In this document: positions 54,333 to 62,732 of the stretch, piece by piece
Layout: each line of letters starts with the position of its first letter
Position numbering within the stretch: position 1 is the stretch's first letter
From: CAMLIZ01 sp036231905
Lineage (GTDB): Bacteria; Pseudomonadota; Gammaproteobacteria; Burkholderiales; Burkholderiaceae_C
DNA: 64,000 nt
Assembly (NCBI RefSeq): GCF_036231905.1
Contig: NZ_JAZARE010000003.1
Span: 1 to 64,000 of the forward strand
Direction of reading: 5' to 3'
The notes under the pieces: model-generated
Database searches by the model: none
What the model was told of the DNA's origin: nothing
The model's input: only the letters and a program-made list of their open reading frames with translations
Made by a program: the position numbers and the translations under genes

Positions 54333-54644
54333 TCAGCGGCCGGGGCCTTTGCGCCCACCGGCACCTGACCGGTCCGGCGCCGCCGGCGCGGTGCCTGGCG
54401 CGCCGGCGCCCTTCTGCTGCTCGTAGGCGGCGTCCATCTCGGGCTTGCGGCTGGTGTCCTGCAGGCCGCGGTCCAGATCCTCCTTGCCTTGATGGATGAC
54501 GCCCCGGACGCCCTGCGCCTGGCTGTCCGAGGATTCATCGCGCTCGTGCGGCAGGCGCGGCTCAGCGCGCTCGCCCTGCGTGCCGAGCTGGTCGCGCCGC
54601 TGGGAGGTGTGGCTGCGGCGGATGGAGTCGTCGTCTTGTGGCAT
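54333..54644 (-). CDS. Small hydrophilic hypothetical protein
   Basis: The 103-residue product is polar and probably disordered: MPQDDDSIRRSHTSQRRDQ at the N-terminus, then an RAEPRLPHERDESS-type segment and a Gly/Ala/Pro tail. No domain is recognised. It is divergent from the hemerythrin gene. Upstream translation signals are weak, so the call rests on open frame and composition only. The 250 bases between it and rpoN (54083-54332) show no gene I can support. Confidence 0.45.
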   Translation of the reverse strand: MPQDDDSIRRSHTSQRRDQLGTQGERAEPRLPHERDESSDSQAQGVRGVIHQGKEDLDRGLQDTSRKPEMDAAYEQQKGAGAPGTAPAAPDRSGAGGRKGPGR

Positions 54645-54773
54645 GCGGTGCCTGTGTGTTGTCCGGGTGAGCAGAAGACCGGCAAGCCCCATGCCGCGAC
54701 GATGCTGAAACGCAGGGAACGGCTTTTGCCAGATCGAGCAGGCCGATCCCCATCGCACCCACAAGGAGCCCCC

Positions 54774-55349
54774 ATGCCAACCCGTAATTCCAGTGCCCGC
54801 GAACAGGTGCTCGAGCTGCTGAAGACGGACCACAAGCACGTGAAGAAGCACTTCCGCGAGTTCGAGAAGATGGACCCGGAGCAGGACCCGCAGGCCTGCC
54901 AGGAACTGGTGATGCGCGTGTGCGACGAGCTGGAGGTGCATGCGCAGATCGAGGAAGAGCTGTTCTATCCCGCGGCCCGCCAGGCCTTGGCCGAGAAGGA
55001 AGGCGAAGACCTGATCGACGAGGCCGAGGTGGAGCACAACAGCGTCAAGCAGCTGATCGCGGAACTGCGCAGCCTCACGCCGCAGGACGCCAAGTTCAAG
55101 GCCAACTTCACCGTGCTCAGCGAATACGTCAAGCACCATGTGAAGGAGGAAGAAGGCGAGATGTTCGAGCAGCTGGGCCGCGCCAAGATCGCGTGGGAGC
55201 CGCTGCTGCAGGACATGCTGGACCGCCAGCAGGAACTCAAGTCCGAGAAGGGCCTCACCGAAGCCACCGAGCCCGACGTGCAGGAGGCGATGCACGCCAC
55301 CCGCGGCAAGGCCGGCAAGTCGTCGGCGTCGCCGCGTTCGGCCCGCTGA
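54774..55349 (+). CDS. Hemerythrin domain-containing protein
   Basis: The 191-residue protein is an all-helical HHE cation-binding protein: LLKTDHKHVKKHFREFEKM (15-33), ELEVHAQIEEELFYPAAR (57-74), VEHNSVKQLIAEL (about 92-104) and YVKHHVKEEEGEMFEQL (about 122-138) supply the His/Glu diiron ligands. Such proteins bind oxygen or NO or store iron. AAGGAG lies 7 bases before the ATG. The tail is Lys/Ser/Ala-rich. The following glycoside hydrolase gene starts 21 bases later on the same strand. Confidence 0.9.
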   Translation: MPTRNSSAREQVLELLKTDHKHVKKHFREFEKMDPEQDPQACQELVMRVCDELEVHAQIEEELFYPAARQALAEKEGEDLIDEAEVEHNSVKQLIAELRSLTPQDAKFKANFTVLSEYVKHHVKEEEGEMFEQLGRAKIAWEPLLQDMLDRQQELKSEKGLTEATEPDVQEAMHATRGKAGKSSASPRSAR

Positions 55350-55370
55350 ACCCCGAGGCGGCAGCGACCG

Positions 55371-57830
55371 ATGGCGCGGGAGTCCTTGAGCGCAGACGCA
55401 CGCAAGCCCGGTTCGCCGCGGCCCCGGTGGCGCTCGTTCTGGATGGCCGGCTTCGAAGGCGCAGACCATCGCAACCGCCGCGGCGAGCCGATCGACATGG
55501 CGCGCATCACCGGCCATGCGGCGCTGCTGGAAGCCGACTACGAGCACTGCGCCCGCATGGGGCTGCGCACCGTGCGCGAGAGCATCGGCTGGCGCCTGGC
55601 CGAGCCGCATCCGGGGGTGTATGACTTCACCCGCCTGCGCCGCATTGCGCAGGCTGCGCGCCGCCATGGCATGCAGGTGCTGTGGACGCTCATGCACTAC
55701 GGCATGCCGGACGACCTGCATGTGCTGCACCCGGACTTCGTGCCGCGCTTCGTGCGCTTTGCAAGTGCGGCCGCGCGTGAGCTCGCCGCGCAGCAGGCCG
55801 ATGAGCCGCCGGTGGTGACGCCCATCAACGAGATCGGCTTCCTGGCCTGGGTGCTGTCGGAGACCGAGCGGATTGCCGGCACGCCGCAGCGGGTGGGCGA
55901 GCAGGGGCATGAGTCGTCCCTGCACAGCGGCTATGCGATCAAGTGCCACCTGGTCCACGCGGCGCTGGAGGCGATGAAGGCGATGCGCGGCATCGAGCCG
56001 GCGATGCGCTTTTTGCACGTGGAGCCGCTGGTGCATGTGGTGGCGCCGCGCGAAGCGCCGCAGCTGCAGCCCCTGGCCGACCAGGTGGCGGGCTTCCAGT
56101 GGCAGGTGTGGGATCTGCTGTGTGGCCGTGCCGAGCCGCAGCTCGGCGGCGCGCCGCAGTGGCTGGACCTGCTGGGCCTGAACCACTATCACAACGGCCA
56201 GTGGGAAGTGGGCACCGAAAAGCGCCTGAAGTGGCACCTGCAGGACCCGCGCCGCCGCCCTTTTGGCGACCTGGCGCTCGCCGCCTGGGAGCGCTACCGC
56301 CACCCCATGATCGTGGCCGAGACCAGCCACGTCGGCATCGGCCGTGCAGCCTGGCTGCACGACATCGCACTCGAGGTGCAGCGCGTGCGGACGCTGGGCG
56401 TTCCGCTCGACGGGCTGTGCCTGTACCCCATCGTCGACCGTCCCGGCTGGGACGCGCTCGACCGTTGGCACAACAGCGGCCTGTGGGACGCCGCGGTGCC
56501 CGGCCAGACACCCCGGCCCACCGGCCGCGTGCTCTGCCGCCCCTACGCGAAAGCCTTGCGCCGCTGGCAACAGCGCATGGAGCTCGCTCCGACCACCTCC
56601 AACCTACAGCGAGAACACATCATGACCTCCCCCCTCATCGTCTTTTCCCACCTGCGCTGGGATTTCGTCTTCCAGCGTCCGCAGCACCTGCTCTCGCGCA
56701 TTGCCCACCAGCACCGGGTGATCTTCATCGAGGAACCGATCTACCAACCGGATGCGACGCCGCACTTCGAGGTGCTCGACCCGTGCGACAACGTGCGCGT
56801 GCTGCGTCCGATCAGCAACGTGGAGGCGCCCGGCTTCCATGACGACCAGCTCGCGGTGCTCAAGCCGCTGGTCAAGCAGATGCTGCAGGACGAGGACCTG
56901 GAGGACTACCTGGTGTGGTTCTACACGCCGATGGCGCTGCCGCTGCTGGCCGGGCTGAACCCGGAGGCGGTGATCTACGACTGCATGGACGAGCTGTCGC
57001 TGTTCAAGGGCGCACCCAAGCAGATGCGCCAGCGCGAGTCGGCCCTGCTCAAGCGTGCCGACCTGGTGCTCACCGGCGGCCCCAGCCTCTACGAGAACAA
57101 GCGCGACCTGAACCCGAATGTGCACTGCCTGCCCAGCTCGGTGGACGCGGCCCACTACGCGCCCGAGCGCATCACCCAGGCGCACCAGGAATACCTGGCC
57201 GCCGAGCAGCTGCAGGGCCACATCCTGGCGCCACGCATCGGCTTCTTCGGCGTGATCGACGAGCGGCTGGACCTGGACCTGATCGCCCGCCTGGCCGAGT
57301 CGCGCCCCGACTGGCACGTCGTGATGGTGGGCCCGGTGGTCAAGGTGGACCCGGCCGCCCTGCCCCAGCGCGACAACATCCACTGGCTGGGCCAGCAGAC
57401 CTACGCGCGCCTGCCCGCACTGGTGGCCGGCTGGGACGTCTGCATCCTGCCCTTTGCGCTCAATGAGCACACCCGCTTCATCAGCCCCACCAAGACGCTG
57501 GAGTACCTGGCGGCCGAGAAGCCCGTGGTCAGCACCCCGGTGAACGACGTGGTGGGCATGTACGGCCAGGTGGTGCGCATCGCCGCATCGCCCGAGGAGT
57601 TCGTGGCGGCGTGCGATGCGGCGCTGCAGGAGACGCCGGCCGCCCGCGCCGACCGCCTGGCGCAGGGTGCGGCCACGGTGGCGCGCTATTCGTGGGACGA
57701 GTCGGCCCGCACCGTGCTGCGCCTGATGGACGAAGCCGTGGCGCGCGCCGCCGCGGCGCAGGCGAGCGCGGACGCGGCCGACGACGAAGAGCCGCAACCC
57801 AGGGTGGCCGCGGCGGGCGGCGTGGCCTGA
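55371..57830 (+). CDS. Glycoside hydrolase-like domain fused in frame to a glycosyltransferase
   Basis: The 819-residue product joins two normally separate enzymes. Residues 1-400 form a TIM-barrel GH-A-like domain with the acid/base motif TPINEIGF (about 145) and nucleophile-type MIVAETSHVG (about 306). Residues 418-819 begin MTSPLIVFSHLRWDFVFQRPQHLL, the usual start of a GT4-like glycosyltransferase, and continue YDCMDELSLF, GFFGVIDERLDLDLI and FISPTKTLEYLAAEKPV. The frame runs through the internal ATG (56622) with no stop and no clear ribosome binding site there. It probably makes or modifies an extracellular or surface glycan with the following two genes. Confidence 0.85.
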   Translation: MARESLSADARKPGSPRPRWRSFWMAGFEGADHRNRRGEPIDMARITGHAALLEADYEHCARMGLRTVRESIGWRLAEPHPGVYDFTRLRRIAQAARRHGMQVLWTLMHYGMPDDLHVLHPDFVPRFVRFASAAARELAAQQADEPPVVTPINEIGFLAWVLSETERIAGTPQRVGEQGHESSLHSGYAIKCHLVHAALEAMKAMRGIEPAMRFLHVEPLVHVVAPREAPQLQPLADQVAGFQWQVWDLLCGRAEPQLGGAPQWLDLLGLNHYHNGQWEVGTEKRLKWHLQDPRRRPFGDLALAAWERYRHPMIVAETSHVGIGRAAWLHDIALEVQRVRTLGVPLDGLCLYPIVDRPGWDALDRWHNSGLWDAAVPGQTPRPTGRVLCRPYAKALRRWQQRMELAPTTSNLQREHIMTSPLIVFSHLRWDFVFQRPQHLLSRIAHQHRVIFIEEPIYQPDATPHFEVLDPCDNVRVLRPISNVEAPGFHDDQLAVLKPLVKQMLQDEDLEDYLVWFYTPMALPLLAGLNPEAVIYDCMDELSLFKGAPKQMRQRESALLKRADLVLTGGPSLYENKRDLNPNVHCLPSSVDAAHYAPERITQAHQEYLAAEQLQGHILAPRIGFFGVIDERLDLDLIARLAESRPDWHVVMVGPVVKVDPAALPQRDNIHWLGQQTYARLPALVAGWDVCILPFALNEHTRFISPTKTLEYLAAEKPVVSTPVNDVVGMYGQVVRIAASPEEFVAACDAALQETPAARADRLAQGAATVARYSWDESARTVLRLMDEAVARAAAAQASADAADDEEPQPRVAAAGGVA

Positions 57831-57849
57831 CCGGAGCGTCACGCCCGCC

Positions 57850-58758
57850 GTGATCATCGACGCGCACCTGCACTGCACCGGCGACGAAAACGCCGCCGAT
57901 GTGCTGCGCTCGCTGGACGGGGCCGGCATCGACATCGGTGTGCTGCTGGCGCCGTTCCTGAACAACGGCTACACGATGCACGACGCCGATTCGCTGCGCC
58001 AGGCCAATGCCTACCTGGCGCGGCTGGTGGGCGGCCATGCCGACCGGCTGATCGGCTTTGCGGTGCTCAACCCCTCGCTGCCCGGCGTGGTGGACGACCT
58101 GCAGCGTGCGGTGGACGCCGGCCTGCGCGGCGTGAAGATGGTGCCCAGCGGCTGGTACCCCTATGACGACGCGGTGCAGCCGCTGTTCGCCAAGGCCGCG
58201 GAGCTGAAGCTGCCGCTGCTGTTCCACAGCGGCATCTTCATCGACGGCCGCTCCGGGCGCTTCTGCCGCCCCACCTTCTTCGAAGCGCTGCGCGACCACC
58301 CCGGTGTGCGCGTCACGCTGGCGCACCTGTCCTGGCCGTGGACCGATGAAGCCATCGCGGTGGGCCTGATCGACCGCATCCACGGCGTGCCGGTGGAGCA
58401 GCTGATGTTCCGCTTCGACCTCAGCTTCGGCCCGCCGCCACCCTACCGGCTGGATGCGATCCGCAAGGCGCTGGATGTGCTGGGGGCCGACTGCCTGCAG
58501 TTCGGCAGCGACTGCTTCTTTCCGTGCAGCGGGGCGCACATCGCCGAGCGCAGGCGCTGGCTCGAAGACCTGCTGAGCGAGCTGGACGTCAGCCAGGCGG
58601 ACCGCGAGCGCATCTTCTGCGGCACGGCCGCCACCTGGCTGGGCCTGCAGCAGCCGCTGAAGCCCCTGGTGAAGCCGCGGCGCCTCTTTGCAGGCCTGGA
58701 TGACGCCTCCGCCGGGCAGCCGCAGCCTGCCGGCTGGAACCTGCGCTTCTGCTGCTGA
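57850..58758 (+). CDS. Amidohydrolase family protein
   Basis: The 302-residue TIM-barrel protein starts with the metal-binding DAHLHCTG (His-x-His near 6-8). It continues with GLRGVKMVPSGWYPYDD, a central HSGIFIDGRSG (His near 117) and GSDCFFPCSG (Asp near 219), the expected amidohydrolase-2 ligand set. The substrate is unknown. GTG at 57850 starts the MIIDAHLH motif. It lies 19 bases after the GH-GT fusion and 12 bases before the next glycosyltransferase, so the three are one operon. Confidence 0.85.
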   Translation: MIIDAHLHCTGDENAADVLRSLDGAGIDIGVLLAPFLNNGYTMHDADSLRQANAYLARLVGGHADRLIGFAVLNPSLPGVVDDLQRAVDAGLRGVKMVPSGWYPYDDAVQPLFAKAAELKLPLLFHSGIFIDGRSGRFCRPTFFEALRDHPGVRVTLAHLSWPWTDEAIAVGLIDRIHGVPVEQLMFRFDLSFGPPPPYRLDAIRKALDVLGADCLQFGSDCFFPCSGAHIAERRRWLEDLLSELDVSQADRERIFCGTAATWLGLQQPLKPLVKPRRLFAGLDDASAGQPQPAGWNLRFCC

Positions 58759-58770
58759 AAGGCCCGCGAC

Positions 58771-60024
58771 GTGTCCACCCTCGAATCCCTGGCGCCGACG
58801 CGCCGCACGCATGTGATGCAGTTCGTCGGCAACAACATCGTCGGCGGCATGGAGACCTATGTGCAGCGGCTGGTGGAGCGCCTGCCCAAGGACCGCTTCC
58901 GCGTCACCGTGGTGTGCCCCTACGAAAGCCGCTACAGCGAGCGCCTGCGCGGCCACGGCGCCGAGGTGCTGGTGCTGTCCATGCCGGAGGAGGACCCGTG
59001 CTGGACCTCGCTGTGCAGCGCGGTGGCCTACATCCGCGCCGAGCAGGTGGATGTGCTGCAGGCGCACCTGACCAATGCGCATGAACTCGCCGGCCTGGCG
59101 GGCCACCTCACCGGCACGCCGGTGGTCTACACCAACCATGGCCGGCGGCTGAGCTCGGAGGACCTGGAGGTGCACCGCCTCACCGGCACCCACATCGGCG
59201 TGGTGTGCAAGTACACCGAGATGCATGCGCTGGGGCTGGGCATCCCGCGCGACCACGTGCACCTGATTCCCAACGGCGTGGACACCGCGGTGTTCACGCC
59301 GCGCCGCGAGCGCCAGGGCGCGCTGCGCCGCCGCTTCGGCATTCCCGCGGAGGCGCCGGTGGTGGGGTTCGTCGGCCGGCTGTCGATCGAAAAAGGCCCG
59401 GAGACCTGCCTGCGCGCAATGCTGCTGGCGCACCAGGCGGTGCCGGAGATGCACATCGTGATGGTGGGTACCGGCCCCACCGAGCCCAATGTGCGCAACT
59501 TCGTCGCCAGCTTCCAGATGGAAAGCTACGCCCACCTCGCCGGCCTGCAGGACGACATGCCGGCGGTGATGTCGGAGTTCGACCTGTTCGTGTCCTCCTC
59601 GCACAGCGAGGCGATGCCGCTGTCGATGATGGAGGCCATGGCTGCCGGCCTGCCGGTGGTGGGCACGCGCGTGGGCGGCGTGCCCGACATGATCCAGCAC
59701 GGCGGCTGTGGCTTCCTGGTGGAAAAGGGGGACATCAACGCCATCTCCTCGTCGGTGCGCACCCTGCTGCAGCAACCCGAGCTGCGCCAGCGCATGGGCG
59801 CCGCCGCTCGTGAACGCGCGATGACCCACTTCGCCCTGGCCGATTCGGTGAACGCCACCTGCGAGCTGCTGCAGCACCTGGCGCTGCAGCGTGCGATGGC
59901 CCGCAGCGCCACCGCGTCGGCCGCACCCAAGGCACCCGCGGCCAACGAGGCGATCGCGCCCAAGATGCTGGCCGCCAAAGGCAACGGGCGCACGGCCCGC
60001 ACCGGCGCCACCAAGGCCAACTGA
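58771..60024 (+). CDS. Glycosyltransferase family 4 protein
   Basis: The 417-residue GT-B enzyme opens HVMQFVGNNIVGGMETYVQR (about 14-33), the donor/acceptor N-domain. It has VGFVGRLSIEKGPETCL (about 200-216) and the C-terminal EX7E-type region SSSHSEAMPLSMMEAMAAGL (about 270-289). It transfers a sugar, probably to a cell-surface glycan or lipid carrier. GTG at 58771 is the start. The tail after residue 370 is Ala/Lys-rich and disordered. The kup gene is convergent 10 bases beyond. Confidence 0.9.
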   Translation: MSTLESLAPTRRTHVMQFVGNNIVGGMETYVQRLVERLPKDRFRVTVVCPYESRYSERLRGHGAEVLVLSMPEEDPCWTSLCSAVAYIRAEQVDVLQAHLTNAHELAGLAGHLTGTPVVYTNHGRRLSSEDLEVHRLTGTHIGVVCKYTEMHALGLGIPRDHVHLIPNGVDTAVFTPRRERQGALRRRFGIPAEAPVVGFVGRLSIEKGPETCLRAMLLAHQAVPEMHIVMVGTGPTEPNVRNFVASFQMESYAHLAGLQDDMPAVMSEFDLFVSSSHSEAMPLSMMEAMAAGLPVVGTRVGGVPDMIQHGGCGFLVEKGDINAISSSVRTLLQQPELRQRMGAAARERAMTHFALADSVNATCELLQHLALQRAMARSATASAAPKAPAANEAIAPKMLAAKGNGRTARTGATKAN

Positions 60025-60033
60025 GCAAGCGAA

Positions 60034-61959
60034 TCAGATCTGCACCCGCGTACCGAGTTCGACCACCAGGTTGTCGGGCAGCCGCAGGAACTCGGCCACG
60101 CTGCTGGCGTTGCGGTTCATCGCCGCAAAGAGCTTCTCGCGCCAATGCGCCATGCCGGTGCCGGGCATCGCGACCACGGTCTCCCGGCTCAGGAAGTAGC
60201 TGGTCTCGAAGGCAGGGATGTGCAGCCCCTGCGCCGCGCACAGCGCCAGCGCCGCCGGCACATCGGGCACGTCGAGGAAGCCGAAGCGCAGCATCACGCG
60301 CCAGAAGCCCTGGCCCAGCGGGGTGATCTCCAGGCGCTTGTCGGCAGGCACCCAGGGCACGTCGGCAAACGAGACGTTGAGCACCACGTTGGTCGCATGC
60401 AGCACCTGGTTGTGCTTCAGGTTGTGCAGCAAGGCCTGCGGCACCGAGTCCGGCGAGGCCACCGGGTACACCGCCGTGCGCGCGATGCGGTGCATGCCCT
60501 GGGTGTTCAAACCGGCCACAAAGGGCGCCAGATCCAGGCCGTCGCGGCCCAGGCTCTTCATCAGCAGCTCGCGGCCGCGCCGCCAGGTGCTCATCAGCAC
60601 GAAGAGCAGCACCCCCAGCACCAGCGGGAACCAGCCACCGTCCAGCAGCTTCACGGAGCAGCCGGCCACCAGCAGGGCATCCACCGCGAGGAAGAAGCCG
60701 GTCGCGCCCAAGGCCACCGGCGCCGGCAGGCCCCAGCCATGGCGCACCACGAAGTAGGTGAGCACCGTGGTGATCAGCATGGTCACGGTGACGGCGATGC
60801 CGTAGGCGCCGGCCAGGCCGGAGGAGCTGCCGAACAGCAGCACCGCGCCCACCACGCCCGCCAGCAGCGCCCAGTTCACCACCGGCACGTAGATCTGCCC
60901 GGCTTCGCTGGCGGAGGTGTTGCGCACCACCATGCGCGGCAGGAAGCCGAGCTGGACGGCCTGGCGCGTCATCGAGTAGGCGCCCGAGATGACCGCCTGC
61001 GAGGCGATGATGGCCGCCAGCGTGGCCAGCACCAGCGCCGGCAGCAACCAGCTCTGCGGGAAGAGCCGGTAGAACGGGTTCTCGATCGCACCCGGGTCGC
61101 TCATCAGCAAGGCGCCCTGCCCCATGTAGTTCAAGGCGAGCGAGGGAAACACCAGGCCGGTCCAGGCCAGGCGGATCGGCGCGCGGCCGAAGTGGCCCAT
61201 GTCCGCATACAGCGCCTCCGCCCCGGTGAGGGCCAGCACGATGGCGCCCACCGCCGCCAGCAGGTGCCACCCGCGTTCGGCGAGGAAGTGCCACGCGTGC
61301 ATCGGGTTCAAGGCCGCCAGGATGGCCGGCTCACGCACGATGTGCACCAGCCCCACGGCCGCGAGCGTCACGAACCACAGCGTGATCACCGGGCCGAATA
61401 CGCGGCCCACCGCATGGGTGCCCAGGCGCTGCACGAGAAAGAGCGCGAGCAGCACCGCCAGCGAGGCGGGCACCACGTAGGGCTTGAGCGCGGGTGTCAG
61501 GACCTCCAGCCCCTCCATCGCACCGAGCACCGAGATGGCAGGCGTGATCAGGCCGTCCCCATAGAACAGGGTGGCGCCGAACATGCCCAGCACCAGCAGC
61601 ATCGTGCGCAGGCCCCTGCGTTCGCGCACCGAATGGCTGGCCAGGGCGGTGAGCGCGAGGATGCCCCCTTCGCCGCGGTTGTCGGCCCGCAGGATGAGCA
61701 CCACGTACTTCAGCGTCACCACCAGCATCAGGGCCCAGAGGATCACCGACACCGCGCCCACCAGGTTGGCCGGGTTGAGCGCCACGCCGGTGGCCGGCGC
61801 GAACACCTCCTTCACGGTGTAGAGCGGGCTGGTACCGATGTCGCCATAGACCACGCCGATGGCGGCCAGCGCCAGGGCGGCCGTGCCGTGGCGCGCCGTG
61901 GTGGCCGCAGGGGCCCCGTGGCCTGGCACGGCGTGGTGTGTTGTTGTTGCGGTGGGCAT
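60034..61959 (-). CDS. kup: Potassium uptake protein Kup
   Basis: The 641-residue K+:H+ symporter has about 12 membrane helices in residues 30-460. Family motifs include GVVYGDIGTSPLYTVKEVF (35-53), FYGDGLITPAISVLGAMEGL and PVVNWALLAGVVGAVLLFG. A cytoplasmic C-terminal domain (470-641) follows. It takes up K+ at low or acidic supply. The ATG at 61957-61959 follows a short low-complexity leader. A two-component gene pair of KdpDE type lies 77 bases upstream, divergent in no sense but on the same strand, so regulation by it is plausible. Confidence 0.95.
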   Translation of the reverse strand: MPTATTTHHAVPGHGAPAATTARHGTAALALAAIGVVYGDIGTSPLYTVKEVFAPATGVALNPANLVGAVSVILWALMLVVTLKYVVLILRADNRGEGGILALTALASHSVRERRGLRTMLLVLGMFGATLFYGDGLITPAISVLGAMEGLEVLTPALKPYVVPASLAVLLALFLVQRLGTHAVGRVFGPVITLWFVTLAAVGLVHIVREPAILAALNPMHAWHFLAERGWHLLAAVGAIVLALTGAEALYADMGHFGRAPIRLAWTGLVFPSLALNYMGQGALLMSDPGAIENPFYRLFPQSWLLPALVLATLAAIIASQAVISGAYSMTRQAVQLGFLPRMVVRNTSASEAGQIYVPVVNWALLAGVVGAVLLFGSSSGLAGAYGIAVTVTMLITTVLTYFVVRHGWGLPAPVALGATGFFLAVDALLVAGCSVKLLDGGWFPLVLGVLLFVLMSTWRRGRELLMKSLGRDGLDLAPFVAGLNTQGMHRIARTAVYPVASPDSVPQALLHNLKHNQVLHATNVVLNVSFADVPWVPADKRLEITPLGQGFWRVMLRFGFLDVPDVPAALALCAAQGLHIPAFETSYFLSRETVVAMPGTGMAHWREKLFAAMNRNASSVAEFLRLPDNLVVELGTRVQI

Positions 61960-62036
61960 GGACTGCGGGCAAGTGAAGAAGCCTGCAGCGTGCCGCGGCG
62001 CCCGTCAGGAACGCATAAGTGCGCCGTGCAGCCGGC

Positions 62037-62732
62037 TCAGGCGCTGCCCTCGGCCAGGCGATAGCCCACGCCGGGCTCGGTCAGCAGGCGCTGCGGCTCC
62101 GCGGGGTCGGCCTCGAGCTTGGCGCGCAGCTGGCCCATGTACAGGCGCAGGTAGTGGGTGTGCCCGGTGTACTCGGCGCCCCACACGTCGCACAGCAGCT
62201 GCCGGTGGGTGACCACCCTGCCGGCGCTGCGCACCAGCCGCGCCAGCAGCTTGAACTCGGTGGGCGTGAGATGCACCGCCTGGCCGTGCAGGCTGACCCG
62301 GTGGGCCGCCAGGTCCACCAGCAGCCCGTCGCGCTCGTAGCGGGTGACGGCCGGCGCCAGGTGGGTGCCGCGGTGCCGCACCGCCACCCGCATGCGGGCC
62401 AGCAGCTCGCCGATGCTGAAGGGCTTGACCAGGTAGTCGTCCGCCCCCGCATCCAGCAGGCGGATCTTCTGGCCGTCGCTGTGCCGGGCCGAGATCACGA
62501 GCACCGGCAGGCTCTGGCGCCGGCGCAGGTGGCTGAGCAGCTGCTCGCCGTCGCCGTCGGGCAGGCCCAGGTCCAGGATCACCAGCTCCAGCCCGGCGGT
62601 GTGGTCCGCCATCGCCACACTTTCCGACACGCTGGCCGCGGTGAGTACACGGTGGCCCTCCACTTCCAGGGCGTCGCGCAGGGTGGCGCGCAGCTCCCTG
62701 TCGTCTTCCACCAGCAGCACCGTCAGGCTCAC
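62037..62732 (-). CDS. OmpR/KdpE-type response regulator
   Basis: The 231-residue protein has a receiver (LLVEDDRELRATLRDAL; Asp in LVILDLGLPDGDGE near 51; Lys in DDYLVKPFSIGELL) and an OmpR winged-helix output (about 130-225: VHLTPTEFKLLARLVRSAGR, THYLRLYMGQLRAKLEADP, EPGVGYRL). This layout matches KdpE. GTG at 62732 starts VSLTVLLVEDD; upstream frame is not homologous-looking. Its start overlaps the kinase stop by four bases. Confidence 0.9.
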   Translation of the reverse strand: MSLTVLLVEDDRELRATLRDALEVEGHRVLTAASVSESVAMADHTAGLELVILDLGLPDGDGEQLLSHLRRRQSLPVLVISARHSDGQKIRLLDAGADDYLVKPFSIGELLARMRVAVRHRGTHLAPAVTRYERDGLLVDLAAHRVSLHGQAVHLTPTEFKLLARLVRSAGRVVTHRQLLCDVWGAEYTGHTHYLRLYMGQLRAKLEADPAEPQRLLTEPGVGYRLAEGSA

